Source: Candidatus Thorarchaeota archaeon SMTZ1-83
GTDB lineage: Archaea; Asgardarchaeota; Thorarchaeia; Thorarchaeales; Thorarchaeaceae
DNA: 7,089 nucleotides
NCBI GenBank assembly: GCA_001563325.1
Contig: LRSK01000064.1
Location: 1-7,089 of the forward strand
Reading direction: 5' to 3'
Below are positions 1 to 4,889 of this stretch, piece by piece; positions within the stretch are counted from its first letter, which is position 1, and each line of letters starts with the position of its first letter. The translations under genes and the position numbers were made by a program. The notes beneath the pieces are model-generated. The model did not search any database. It was not told where the DNA came from and saw only the letters and a program-made list of their open reading frames with translations.

Positions 1-52
1 GAGGATATCAACAATGGACGCAGTACCTGCTATTGAGTCCGTCGAGTCTTCC
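1..52. other. Left edge, no supported feature
   Basis: A plus-strand ATG at 14 follows GAGG and opens a frame of about 40 codons, but its predicted product has no recognisable features and overlaps the minus-strand small membrane protein gene. I cannot assign this end. Confidence 0.3.
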
Positions 53-322
53 TCACTTGGCGCAGGTCCTCGACTTCTCAGTCGGACTCTCTACTCCTAC
101 AGGCATCACGTCTTCTTTCTCCTGGTCAGGTAGGTTGAAAGTCCAGCAAACCCCAAGGCAGCCCATGAAGAAAAGGGTACAACCCAACAAGAATATGTCA
201 GTAGAGGGGACTATACTTCCAAATACCATCCCAAGAAATGTGCCGATCACCATTGTACCACAGCCGACCAAGCCAAGCATAGTCGAGTATTCTCTTGCTT
301 GGGATGGCCTTACATCTCCCAT
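53..322 (-). CDS. Small protein with two membrane segments, unknown function
   Basis: This 89-residue ORF starts with ATG and ends with TGA. Two hydrophobic stretches, roughly residues 14-36 and 42-61, are separated by a very short polar turn (VPSTD), so the protein looks like a membrane hairpin. A charged tail of about 28 residues follows (LPDQEKEDV, then EKSRTCAK). It carries five Cys residues, three of them in or next to the second helix. I recognise no family. No strong ribosome binding site precedes the ATG, but a TATA-like CTTATA lies about 20 bases upstream, which would suit a leaderless transcript. It follows the tRNA gene on the same strand. An overlapping plus-strand ORF is longer but has a less protein-like composition. 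Coding status is likely but not certain. Confidence 0.5.
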   Translation of the reverse strand: MGDVRPSQAREYSTMLGLVGCGTMVIGTFLGMVFGSIVPSTDIFLLGCTLFFMGCLGVCWTFNLPDQEKEDVMPVGVESPTEKSRTCAK

Positions 323-340
323 AGAACCGCACCGCCTAGG

Positions 341-346
341 TATAAG
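341..346 (-). promoter_or_regulatory. Possible TATA box for the small membrane protein gene
   Basis: CTTATA on the minus strand is centred about 21 bases upstream of the ATG at 322. In archaea transcription usually begins some 22-27 bases downstream of the TATA centre, so a start at or near the A of ATG is possible. A second CTTATA lies at 398-403 and would give a leader of about 55 bases. No B-recognition element is obvious in either case. Confidence 0.3.
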
Positions 347-473
347 TGGTCAAAGGATGCCTTCCTTCTATCTGTTTCTCATTTGAGTAAGTATTCCTAT
401 AAGCATTGGCCTGCGTTGGCACGAAAATGAGTGGTGGTGGACCGGGCGAGATTTGAACTCGCGACCTCCTCCA

Positions 474-502
474 CTTTGGGAATCACGCCAGAGCGTGAAA
501 AG
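474..502 (-). other. Canonical tRNA intron (anticodon loop, 37/38)
   Basis: The 29-base intron sits right after the base 3' of the anticodon. The exon bases TTGG pair with CCAA near the intron's 3' end, giving the 4-bp central helix. This helix is flanked by CAC on the 5' side (cut CA|C) and AGT on the 3' side (cut AG|T), the cut positions expected for the archaeal splicing endonuclease. Inside, TCACGC pairs with GCGTGA around a TCTG loop. The 5' bulge merges with an internal loop (TTT facing TTC), so the motif is slightly relaxed. Removal restores the seven-base loop TTGGCAT. Confidence 0.88.
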
Positions 503-519
503 TGCCAAGGAGGCGATCT

Positions 520-550
520 GACCCTGTGACTGCGGAAATCGAAGTCACAA
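520..550 (-). other. Second tRNA intron, in the D loop
   Basis: About 31 extra bases sit between the GG of the D loop and the 3' strand of the D stem. They fold into a perfect 7-bp stem, TGTGACT with AGTCACA, closed by an 11-base loop. GCCC of the D loop pairs with GGGT at the intron's 3' side, giving a 4-bp central helix (one G-U pair) with a GGT bulge on the 5' side; the 3' side leaves two or three bases before the D stem. Cuts at GG|T and TC|A would give an eight-base D loop, AGCCCGGA. A cut one base later would give AGCCCGGTA, also normal, so the exact ends are uncertain by about one base. Confidence 0.8.
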
Positions 551-568
551 CCGGGCTGATCTACCGGC

Positions 569-617
569 CCATGTCGTGATTGGCTTTTCGCTGTTGAACG
601 GTTAAAAGAATTGTGGA
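569..617 (-). repeat. Leader repeat, copy A (upstream of tRNA-Ala)
   Basis: This 49-base stretch covers the tRNA promoter and the first two bases of the tRNA. It matches 4421-4469 at about 40 of 49 positions with no gap and in the same orientation. Shared blocks include AGAATTGTGGA, GTTGAACG and TTGGCT on the plus strand. Similarity stops at the tRNA 5' end on one side and just after TGTGGA on the other. Confidence 0.75.
601..607 (-). promoter_or_regulatory. TATA box of the tRNA-Ala gene
   Basis: TTTTAAC on the minus strand is centred about 34 bases before the mature 5' end of the tRNA. That places transcription start a few bases upstream of the tRNA, leaving a short leader for RNase P. The motif lies inside the 49-base leader that recurs at 4421-4469, where this TATA-like core is destroyed. 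Confidence 0.6.
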
Positions 618-751
618 GCGGGGTTTATTCAATGTCACGTAGCACGTCCTCTGACAGGGAAGTCGAGGAGATTTGGCCACCCAAAGACTTCTGCCTGTCT
701 ATTGAGCGGTCTAGTCCACGACTTTGTCTGACACCAGGACAGAAGATAGGT

Positions 752-1303
752 CTAGGTTCTTGCGGCATCAAGGAAGTATATGCCTGTGACTATGCCATTC
801 GCTAATTGGAACCAATACCACCAGCCACCAATACCACCAGATCCGATTAAAAGGGCCAAGAAGGTCGAAGCGCCAAAAGCTACAAACACCAAGGCAGCAA
901 CCATGGAAAACTGACTGAATTCCTCGCGAAGCAACCATGCAGCAATCCCTGCAACGATCCAGCCCACGCCTCCGAATATATACCCGATGCCATAAAAAAC
1001 TGCGGGGTCGAACCCAACAGGCAACAACAAGGTGTAGGTCACCAAGTATGTTAATAGAGGACGGGTGATATCCATCAAGATGATGAATATAGCACTGACT
1101 AGCAGAATGACGTTCCCGCTCTTTCGCCATAGTCCAAAGAACCCTATACTGATTAGGATCAAAGCCAGGATAAGTATCTGGAAGTGAAGCTGATAAGCAT
1201 CTGCAGCCTCGGTCCAGCCAAGATTTCCTGGGATTCTTAGTAGTGCGATGATGAAACCACCAATAGCACCGATTACAAACGAAGCTTTTGTTCCACTATT
1301 CAA
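752..1303 (-). CDS. Polytopic membrane protein, unknown family
   Basis: The 183-residue product starts with TTG. This start is supported by GGAGGAG ending eight bases before it, and no better start lies nearby. Hydrophobic segments fall at about residues 6-24, 42-60, 64-95 (possibly two helices), 100-125, 132-154 and 160-178, so five or six membrane helices are expected, with little soluble mass. Loops are short; WRKSGN (59-64) and LREEF (125-129) are the main charged turns. There is no catalytic motif and I do not recognise a family. The gene follows the large beta-helix gene by 14 bases, and the ribosome binding site starts right after that gene's TAA, so the two are almost surely co-transcribed and perhaps translationally coupled. 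It could be a partner or anchor of the surface protein, but nothing in the sequence proves this. Confidence 0.85.
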   Translation of the reverse strand: MNSGTKASFVIGAIGGFIIALLRIPGNLGWTEAADAYQLHFQILILALILISIGFFGLWRKSGNVILLVSAIFIILMDITRPLLTYLVTYTLLLPVGFDPAVFYGIGYIFGGVGWIVAGIAAWLLREEFSQFSMVAALVFVAFGASTFLALLIGSGGIGGWWYWFQLANGIVTGIYFLDAART

Positions 1304-1317
1304 CGATTATCTCCTCC

Positions 1318-3738
1318 TTACAAATAATTCTCATGAATTTCCATTCTTCGGAATCTCGCGGACGCAATTACCGAAACCACAATAATCATTCCACAACCTG
1401 CAAGGAACCACACAGACTGCTTGGCCACATACTCCCTGCGTGCTAGCTCCCTGAGTTCAGACTCATCGACCATATCATGTTCAGTGTTGCCCGAGAAGGT
1501 GTTGTTATCCCCGGTGTCAAGATACGATTCTTCGAGATAGATGCCAATTCTGTTGTCGGTGCAATTGTTGTTGGCCACGGTGTTGAAATCAGATTCATGG
1601 AGGTAGATGCCTATGTCGTTGCTGTTGCACGTGTTGTTCGCCACAGTGTTGGAATCCGACCACTCTAGGACGATGCCAATTTCGTTGCTTCGGCAGGTGT
1701 CGCCACAACACACAGGGCCGAGGAAGATGCCGTCCATGGTGTTGTTGTTGCAGGTGTTGTTAACCACGGTGTTGTAATCCGACCACTCTAGGACGATGCC
1801 AATGTCGTTGCTGAGGCAGGTGTTGTTCACCACAGTGTTGGATTCTGAGCCCGAGAGGGAGATGCCGTCCATGGCGTTGTTGTTGCAGGTGTTCTTCGTT
1901 ATAGTATTGTAATATGGTCCATGGAGGACGATGCCTTGGTCGTTGTTGTTGCAGGTGTTGTTGACCACGGTGTTGTGACCGCACTCACCTAAGAGTTGGA
2001 TGCCGTTCCAGGTGTTGTTGTTGCAGGTGTTGTCTTTCACTGTATTGGATTTTGAGTTCATGAGGTAGATGCCACATCTGTTGTTGCTGCACGTGTTGTT
2101 AACCACCGTGTTGGAATCTGAGCGAGCTAGCCAGATGCCATCGCCATTGTAGTTGCATGTGTTGTCGGTGATGCTGCAATTGATTGAGTATACTACTATT
2201 AAGCCGTGGGAGGTACCATCGAGTATGTTATTCACCAGTTCTCCATTCGTGACATTTCTCAGTCCAATCCCTGCCCACGCACCAGTGAGCTTGCAGTTGC
2301 GTATGATGAAGCTCACTCGTGTATTGTTGATGAATATGCAGGATCTGCTTCCAGTGCTAAGGTCAATGTCTAACCCATCAATTATGTAGGGATTCCCAGG
2401 AGAACCATCACCAGGCCATCCCTCTAGCAGAGCTGTGTCAGAGAAGTTCGCATCCCCATCAATCGCGATGTCGTTCCCAAACTCCACGAGTATGTCATGT
2501 TCGATGTTGCCAAAGTAGGAGTTGTTAACCACGGTGTTGGCAGTCGAGTCAGTGAGGTAGATGCCGACATTGTTGTTGTTACATGTGCTGTTGGCCACGG
2601 TGTTGGAATCCGACCAACCTAGGACGATGCCAATGTTGTTGCTGAGGCAGGTGTTGTTCACCAAGGTGCTCGTATCTGAGTAATAGAGCTCGATACCAGA
2701 GTCGGTGTTGCTGAAACAGGTGTTGTTGACCACGGCGTTGGAATCTGATTCATGAAGGTAGATGCCAAACGTGTTGTTGTTGCAGGTGTTGTTCGCTACA
2801 GTGTTGGAATGTGTTACCTCCCTTCCTCCTTTATCCCACCATATCTCCCGCCACGAAGCCGGTATTTCATCATGAGGTTGGCCGGTAATAGGATGGGTTG
2901 CACCGAGGAGGATGCCAATCTCGTTGTTATTGCAGGTGTTGTTAGCCACAGTGTTAGATTCTGAGTCCCAGAGGCAGATGCCACTTCCCAAAAGATCATC
3001 TCTATCGTTGCCATTGCACGTGTTATTGGCCACGGTGTTGGAATGCGCTTCATAGAGGGCGATGCCAGATAGTTCATTGTCGTTGCATGTGTTGTTGACC
3101 ACAGTATTGGAACTGGACTCACTAAGGTAGATGCCGGAGTCGTTACTGGTGCAGGTGTTGTTCGACACGGTATTGGAATCTGAGCCAACTAGATTGATGC
3201 AGGTGCAGGTGTTGTTCGCCAGGGTGTTGGAATGCGAGTTTCCTAGGAACGCGGTGTTGAAGAAATTGTTGACTATCAAACCGCTGGTTACATTGTCTAG
3301 AAGGATATCCACTGCAAGTTCGAAAATCATATGAGTTCCACCCCCAGTGATCTTGCAGTTGCTAATGGTGAAGCTGACTCGTGTATTGTTAATCAATATG
3401 CAGTTACCCTCATCGTCCAATGATCCACTGCGTGCAATTCGCAACCCGTCAATCAAGTACGGGTTCCCAGGAGAACCATCGCCAGGCCATCCCTCTAGCA
3501 GAGCTGTGGCTGAGAAGTCGGCATCCCCATCAATCTCTATGGGAGCATGTTGTGTGAGTTGCAGTGGAGGTGGTGGTGCCCACAACAGATAGGTCGAGAG
3601 GGCTGCTATGGACAAGACTGTGATTAGACCCGCAGCCACGATTATTTCTCTACGAACGGTATTCGTACTCAATCCTATCTTTGAGCTAGGTGTCAGTGGA
3701 CAGTGAGTTGCAATCTCTATTCCTTCTCCTTGATCCAT
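1318..3738 (-). CDS. Large NosD-like right-handed beta-helix surface protein
   Basis: The 806-residue product has a membrane segment at about 31-53 followed by APPPP, and a second at about 775-793 followed by RFRR, so it is probably an extracellular protein anchored at both ends. Between them are two modules. Each opens with an IDGDA.FS..ALLEGWPGDGSPGNPY cap (69-94 and 426-451) and INNTRVSF (116-123, 470-477), then runs of about 22-residue coils of the type SNTVVNNTCNNN..GIYL..SD (about 165-415 and 520-752). This coil pattern is typical of the NosD/CASH parallel beta-helix fold. Nearly every coil carries an N-glycosylation sequon directly followed by Cys. Residues 280-310 form a Trp-rich insertion, and 674-682 (GPVCCGDTC) is a compressed coil. 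The usual NosD end motif (GNYxD...D.D..D.PY) is absent. The ATG has an AGGCGG-type ribosome binding site and lies inside the upstream regulator gene (22-base overlap). Such folds often bind or cleave polysaccharide, but no catalytic residues are evident; a structural or adhesive role is inference. Confidence 0.93.
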   Translation of the reverse strand: MDQGEGIEIATHCPLTPSSKIGLSTNTVRREIIVAAGLITVLSIAALSTYLLWAPPPPLQLTQHAPIEIDGDADFSATALLEGWPGDGSPGNPYLIDGLRIARSGSLDDEGNCILINNTRVSFTISNCKITGGGTHMIFELAVDILLDNVTSGLIVNNFFNTAFLGNSHSNTLANNTCTCINLVGSDSNTVSNNTCTSNDSGIYLSESSSNTVVNNTCNDNELSGIALYEAHSNTVANNTCNGNDRDDLLGSGICLWDSESNTVANNTCNNNEIGILLGATHPITGQPHDEIPASWREIWWDKGGREVTHSNTVANNTCNNNTFGIYLHESDSNAVVNNTCFSNTDSGIELYYSDTSTLVNNTCLSNNIGIVLGWSDSNTVANSTCNNNNVGIYLTDSTANTVVNNSYFGNIEHDILVEFGNDIAIDGDANFSDTALLEGWPGDGSPGNPYIIDGLDIDLSTGSRSCIFINNTRVSFIIRNCKLTGAWAGIGLRNVTNGELVNNILDGTSHGLIVVYSINCSITDNTCNYNGDGIWLARSDSNTVVNNTCSNNRCGIYLMNSKSNTVKDNTCNNNTWNGIQLLGECGHNTVVNNTCNNNDQGIVLHGPYYNTITKNTCNNNAMDGISLSGSESNTVVNNTCLSNDIGIVLEWSDYNTVVNNTCNNNTMDGIFLGPVCCGDTCRSNEIGIVLEWSDSNTVANNTCNSNDIGIYLHESDFNTVANNNCTDNRIGIYLEESYLDTGDNNTFSGNTEHDMVDESELRELARREYVAKQSVWFLAGCGMIIVVSVIASARFRRMEIHENYL
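1771..1837 (-). repeat. Coil repeat, copy 2 (GIVLEWSD coil)
   Basis: This is the partner of 2602-2668, located in the second half of the 806-residue protein. The segment encoding IGIVLEWSD is shared almost unchanged with 1648-1680 as well, so one coil type occurs three times. Confidence 0.8.
2390..2464 (-). repeat. Module head repeat, copy 2 (inside the 806-residue gene)
   Basis: This is the partner of 3461-3535 and encodes the second cap, which starts the second half of the beta-helix. The differences are scattered single bases without gaps. It ends at the sequence that encodes IDGDANFS. Confidence 0.9.
2602..2668 (-). repeat. Coil repeat, copy 1 (GIVLGWSD coil)
   Basis: This covers one whole turn of the beta-helix plus its flanks in the first half of the protein. 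It is about 61 of 67 bases identical to 1771-1837 in the second half. The offset is 831 bases (277 codons), which differs from the 357-codon offset of the module heads. A shorter third copy lies at 1648-1680. Confidence 0.8.
3461..3535 (-). repeat. Module head repeat, copy 1 (inside the 806-residue gene)
   Basis: This encodes the first EGWPGDGSPGNPY cap of the 806-residue protein. It is about 69 of 75 bases identical to 2390-2464, exactly 1071 bases (357 codons) away. A further matching block continues downstream (3346-3402 versus 2284-2340, offset 1062 because one module has three more codons). The DNA-level identity points to a fairly recent internal duplication or gene conversion, beyond what shared protein structure would require. 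Confidence 0.9.
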
Positions 3739-4181
3739 TTCAACCGCCTCGTTATCTTATCGAACAGATAGGTGGACAGAACAGTAGGAGGTCTGTCATC
3801 TGGAATGGGAATCTCCCATTCCTCAGCAAGCTGTTGAAGTGTGTCTACGCATTGGTTGATGTGGTCACATGTGCCGCATTCACCCTCATGATTGAACCAT
3901 GTCTGGACCCCAATCTTCGGTGAGTAGAGAATATACGTTTCCATGCCGTAGGCTGGACAAAAGCCCGCGGCGATACCATAGCGTGTATTAATGTGTCTTA
4001 TCTTGATCCGGTTTATTGATGCTGCATGGCGAAGTAGTTTGTCGATTCTCTCTTCTGCAATTCGTTGAGCCTTGCTCACAAAGGGTCTTGATACGTTCAA
4101 CTCATTGGCTATCTTATAGGGACGGACATTCTGTCTCCTCTTCAGCCAGATGTATGCCTGTTGCTTTGTTGGATAGACCAA
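3717..4181 (-). CDS. HTH transcriptional regulator with C-terminal Cys cluster
   Basis: The product has 154 residues if it starts at TTG 4181. Residues 5-46 form a helix-turn-helix domain (TKQQAYIWLKRR, then KIANELNVSRPFVSKAQRI) resembling Tfx-like archaeal regulators, in which ELNVSRPFVSKA would contact DNA. The C-terminal part contains C75, H98, C102, C105 and C111 (CGTCDHINQC), a likely zinc or iron-sulfur site, after a segment rich in beta strand (YILYSPKIGVQTWF). The end is Arg/Lys-rich. Ribosome binding site GGAGGAG at 4200-4206 lies 18 bases from the TTG, which is long; in frame and closer to it there is only ACG (4193), so the true start is uncertain. A clear TATA box and an adjacent inverted repeat lie upstream. 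The gene overlaps the beta-helix gene by 22 bases, so it probably regulates itself and that surface protein. What the Cys site senses is unknown. Confidence 0.88.
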   Translation of the reverse strand: MVYPTKQQAYIWLKRRQNVRPYKIANELNVSRPFVSKAQRIAEERIDKLLRHAASINRIKIRHINTRYGIAAGFCPAYGMETYILYSPKIGVQTWFNHEGECGTCDHINQCVDTLQQLAEEWEIPIPDDRPPTVLSTYLFDKITRRLKWIKEKE

Positions 4182-4199
4182 TGGAGTGAACGTGTCGCT

Positions 4200-4206
4200 C
4201 TCCTCC
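4200..4206 (-). promoter_or_regulatory. Ribosome binding site with an unclear partner start
   Basis: GGAGGAG is a near-perfect Shine-Dalgarno sequence. An in-frame TAG overlaps its first G (4206-4208), which blocks any upstream start for the regulator. The first conventional start, TTG 4181, is 18 bases away. The in-frame ACG at 4193 is six bases away. Confidence 0.6.
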
Positions 4207-4256
4207 TAACTTGAACATTAACCTAACTTTGGCAACTATACTCTAACGGCCCTTTG

Positions 4257-4265
4257 ATATATAAA
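4257..4265 (-). promoter_or_regulatory. TATA box of the regulator/beta-helix operon
   Basis: TTTATATAT on the minus strand is the best TATA match in the window. It predicts transcription start near 4236 and an untranslated leader of about 55 bases before TTG 4181. The inverted repeat at 4266-4284 directly abuts its upstream edge, where the B-recognition element should lie. Confidence 0.7.
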
Positions 4266-4284
4266 TTAACCGGTTGGAGGTTAA
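4266..4284. promoter_or_regulatory. Candidate operator: inverted repeat TTAACC-N7-GGTTAA
   Basis: The 19-base site has perfect six-base arms. It also contains two overlapping palindromes, AACCGGTT (4268-4275) and GGTTAACC (4279-4286). It touches the TATA box, so a bound dimer would hinder TFB/TBP. More half-sites occur nearby: CCGGTTAA at 4357-4364 and TTAACC at 4218-4223. The next gene encodes an HTH regulator, so autoregulation is the natural reading, though it is inference. Confidence 0.45.
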
Positions 4285-4420
4285 CCCAATGACTACAGCC
4301 AAAAACCAATCAATTAGCCACCAGGATTCACTAGATAAGACTTCCAACTTCCAGAGCCGGTTAATGACAATTTCATTGACCACAATATGACAATCAAATC
4401 CACCTCTCAGAAGATGGAGT

Positions 4421-4469
4421 CCATATCGTGGTTGGCTGTTCGCCGTTGAACGACTGGGAGAATTGTGGA
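4421..4469 (-). repeat. Leader repeat, copy B (no tRNA attached)
   Basis: It aligns without gaps to the leader of the tRNA-Ala gene (569-617), about 40 of 49 bases identical; eight of the nine differences are transitions. Five differences cluster where copy A has its TTTTAA core, so promoter function is probably lost. The downstream sequence does not fold as a tRNA. Confidence 0.75.
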
Positions 4470-4478
4470 TTGAAACTG

Positions 4479-4814
4479 TCAATATCCTGAAGTGGCTCTC
4501 TCTTCTAGTCTTTCAAGTTTGAAACAGACTGGCTTCTTTCCGTCGGTGCAGGAAGTATATTGTATGCCCGGCCCCATGGCAAAGTTTCCCCCAAAGAAGA
4601 GGACTGCAATGTCCTTGTATAAATCACGCCAGGCCCAGCCGCAGAAACCTTCGGGCTGCTGCATCACGCTGTCAATGATGAACTCATCACCTTCGTTGAA
4701 GAGAGAGCATTTGCTAATCTTCTGTCCTGATGGAAGATGTAGCTCGTGCCCAAATACATCCTCTGGACTAAATATCTTGATCACCGTAACTCTGACTTTC
4801 CACGCTTCAAACAT
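4479..4814 (-). CDS. TIGR04076 family protein
   Basis: The 111-residue product starts at ATG with a GAGG ribosome binding site about nine bases upstream, and has no signal peptide, so it should be cytoplasmic. It shows the landmarks I associate with the TIGR04076 family: KVRVTV at the start, a Cys near residue 36 before LFNEGDEFI, then PEGFCGWAW (54-62), FGGNF (74-78), and CTDGKKPVCFKLER near the end. Length fits a family of small single-domain proteins. The conserved Cys residues (36, 58, 89, 97) suggest a metal or redox role, but the family has no established function. It follows the 623-residue beta-helix gene by 75 bases. A T-rich run at 4851-4858 in this gap could weaken read-through, yet no TATA box is visible for an independent start. 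Confidence 0.88.
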   Translation of the reverse strand: MFEAWKVRVTVIKIFSPEDVFGHELHLPSGQKISKCSLFNEGDEFIIDSVMQQPEGFCGWAWRDLYKDIAVLFFGGNFAMGPGIQYTSCTDGKKPVCFKLERLEERATSGY

Positions 4815-4889
4815 GTCAGTTCATCCTCTGGGAACGGCGGGCAATGTGGTAAAAAGAAGCCCAATAACGCAACCACTTCTGATTCTGTA

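Larger units (their letters stand above)
435..570 (-). tRNA. tRNA-Ala(GGC) with two introns and encoded CCA
   Basis: Read on the minus strand, a complete cloverleaf forms once two insertions are removed. The acceptor stem is GGGCCGG with CCGGTCC and includes the G3-U70 pair that marks alanine tRNAs. The D stem is GATC/GATC. The anticodon stem CCTCC/GGAGG holds the loop TTGGCAT with anticodon GGC (plus-strand 504-506). The variable loop is AGGTC and the T arm is GCGAG-TTCAAAT-CTCGC. Discriminator A and CCA are encoded (435-438). The gene spans 136 bases and splices to about 76. Introns are predicted at 474-502 (canonical, after base 37) and 520-550 (D loop). Pairing is perfect apart from the functional G-U pair, so this is an intact gene, not a remnant. 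Confidence 0.95.
4207..4478. other. Non-coding interval between two transcription units
   Basis: This stretch holds the promoter and candidate operator (4257-4284) of the downstream operon and the leader repeat copy B (4421-4469). A T-run on the minus strand (4301-4305) might terminate the upstream unit. The one long ORF here starts with TTG, overlaps the TATA box and the repeat, and has an implausible composition, so I do not count it as a gene. I see no tRNA body or other RNA fold. Confidence 0.6.

Noticed and set aside
33..386. Plus-strand ORF of 117 codons
   Set aside because: Antisense to a more convincing small membrane protein frame; no ribosome binding site, Pro/Ser-rich shadow-like composition.
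611..805. Plus-strand ORF of 64 codons near the tRNA
   Set aside because: Overlaps the leader repeat and the end of the membrane protein gene; no start signals or recognisable sequence.
1477..3188. Several ORFs in other frames and on the plus strand inside the 806-residue gene
   Set aside because: They are shadows of the AAC- and GTG-rich coil repeats; their Gln/His/Arg- or Thr/Pro-rich translations follow from the repeat unit.
1500..3250. CRISPR-like periodicity of about 66-69 bases
   Set aside because: The period is a whole number of codons in a long open frame encoding beta-helix coils; repeats are imperfect and there are no unique spacers.
4370..4421. Possible tRNA remnant next to leader repeat copy B
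   Set aside because: No acceptor, D or T arm can be formed; only the leader is shared.
4243..4482. Minus-strand ORF of 79 codons between the TIGR04076 and regulator genes
   Set aside because: TTG start without a ribosome binding site, overlaps the TATA box, operator and leader repeat, and has an implausible composition.
4851..4858. T-rich terminator between the 623-residue gene and the TIGR04076 gene
   Set aside because: The run is short and no promoter follows it before the next gene, so termination here would leave that gene without a start.
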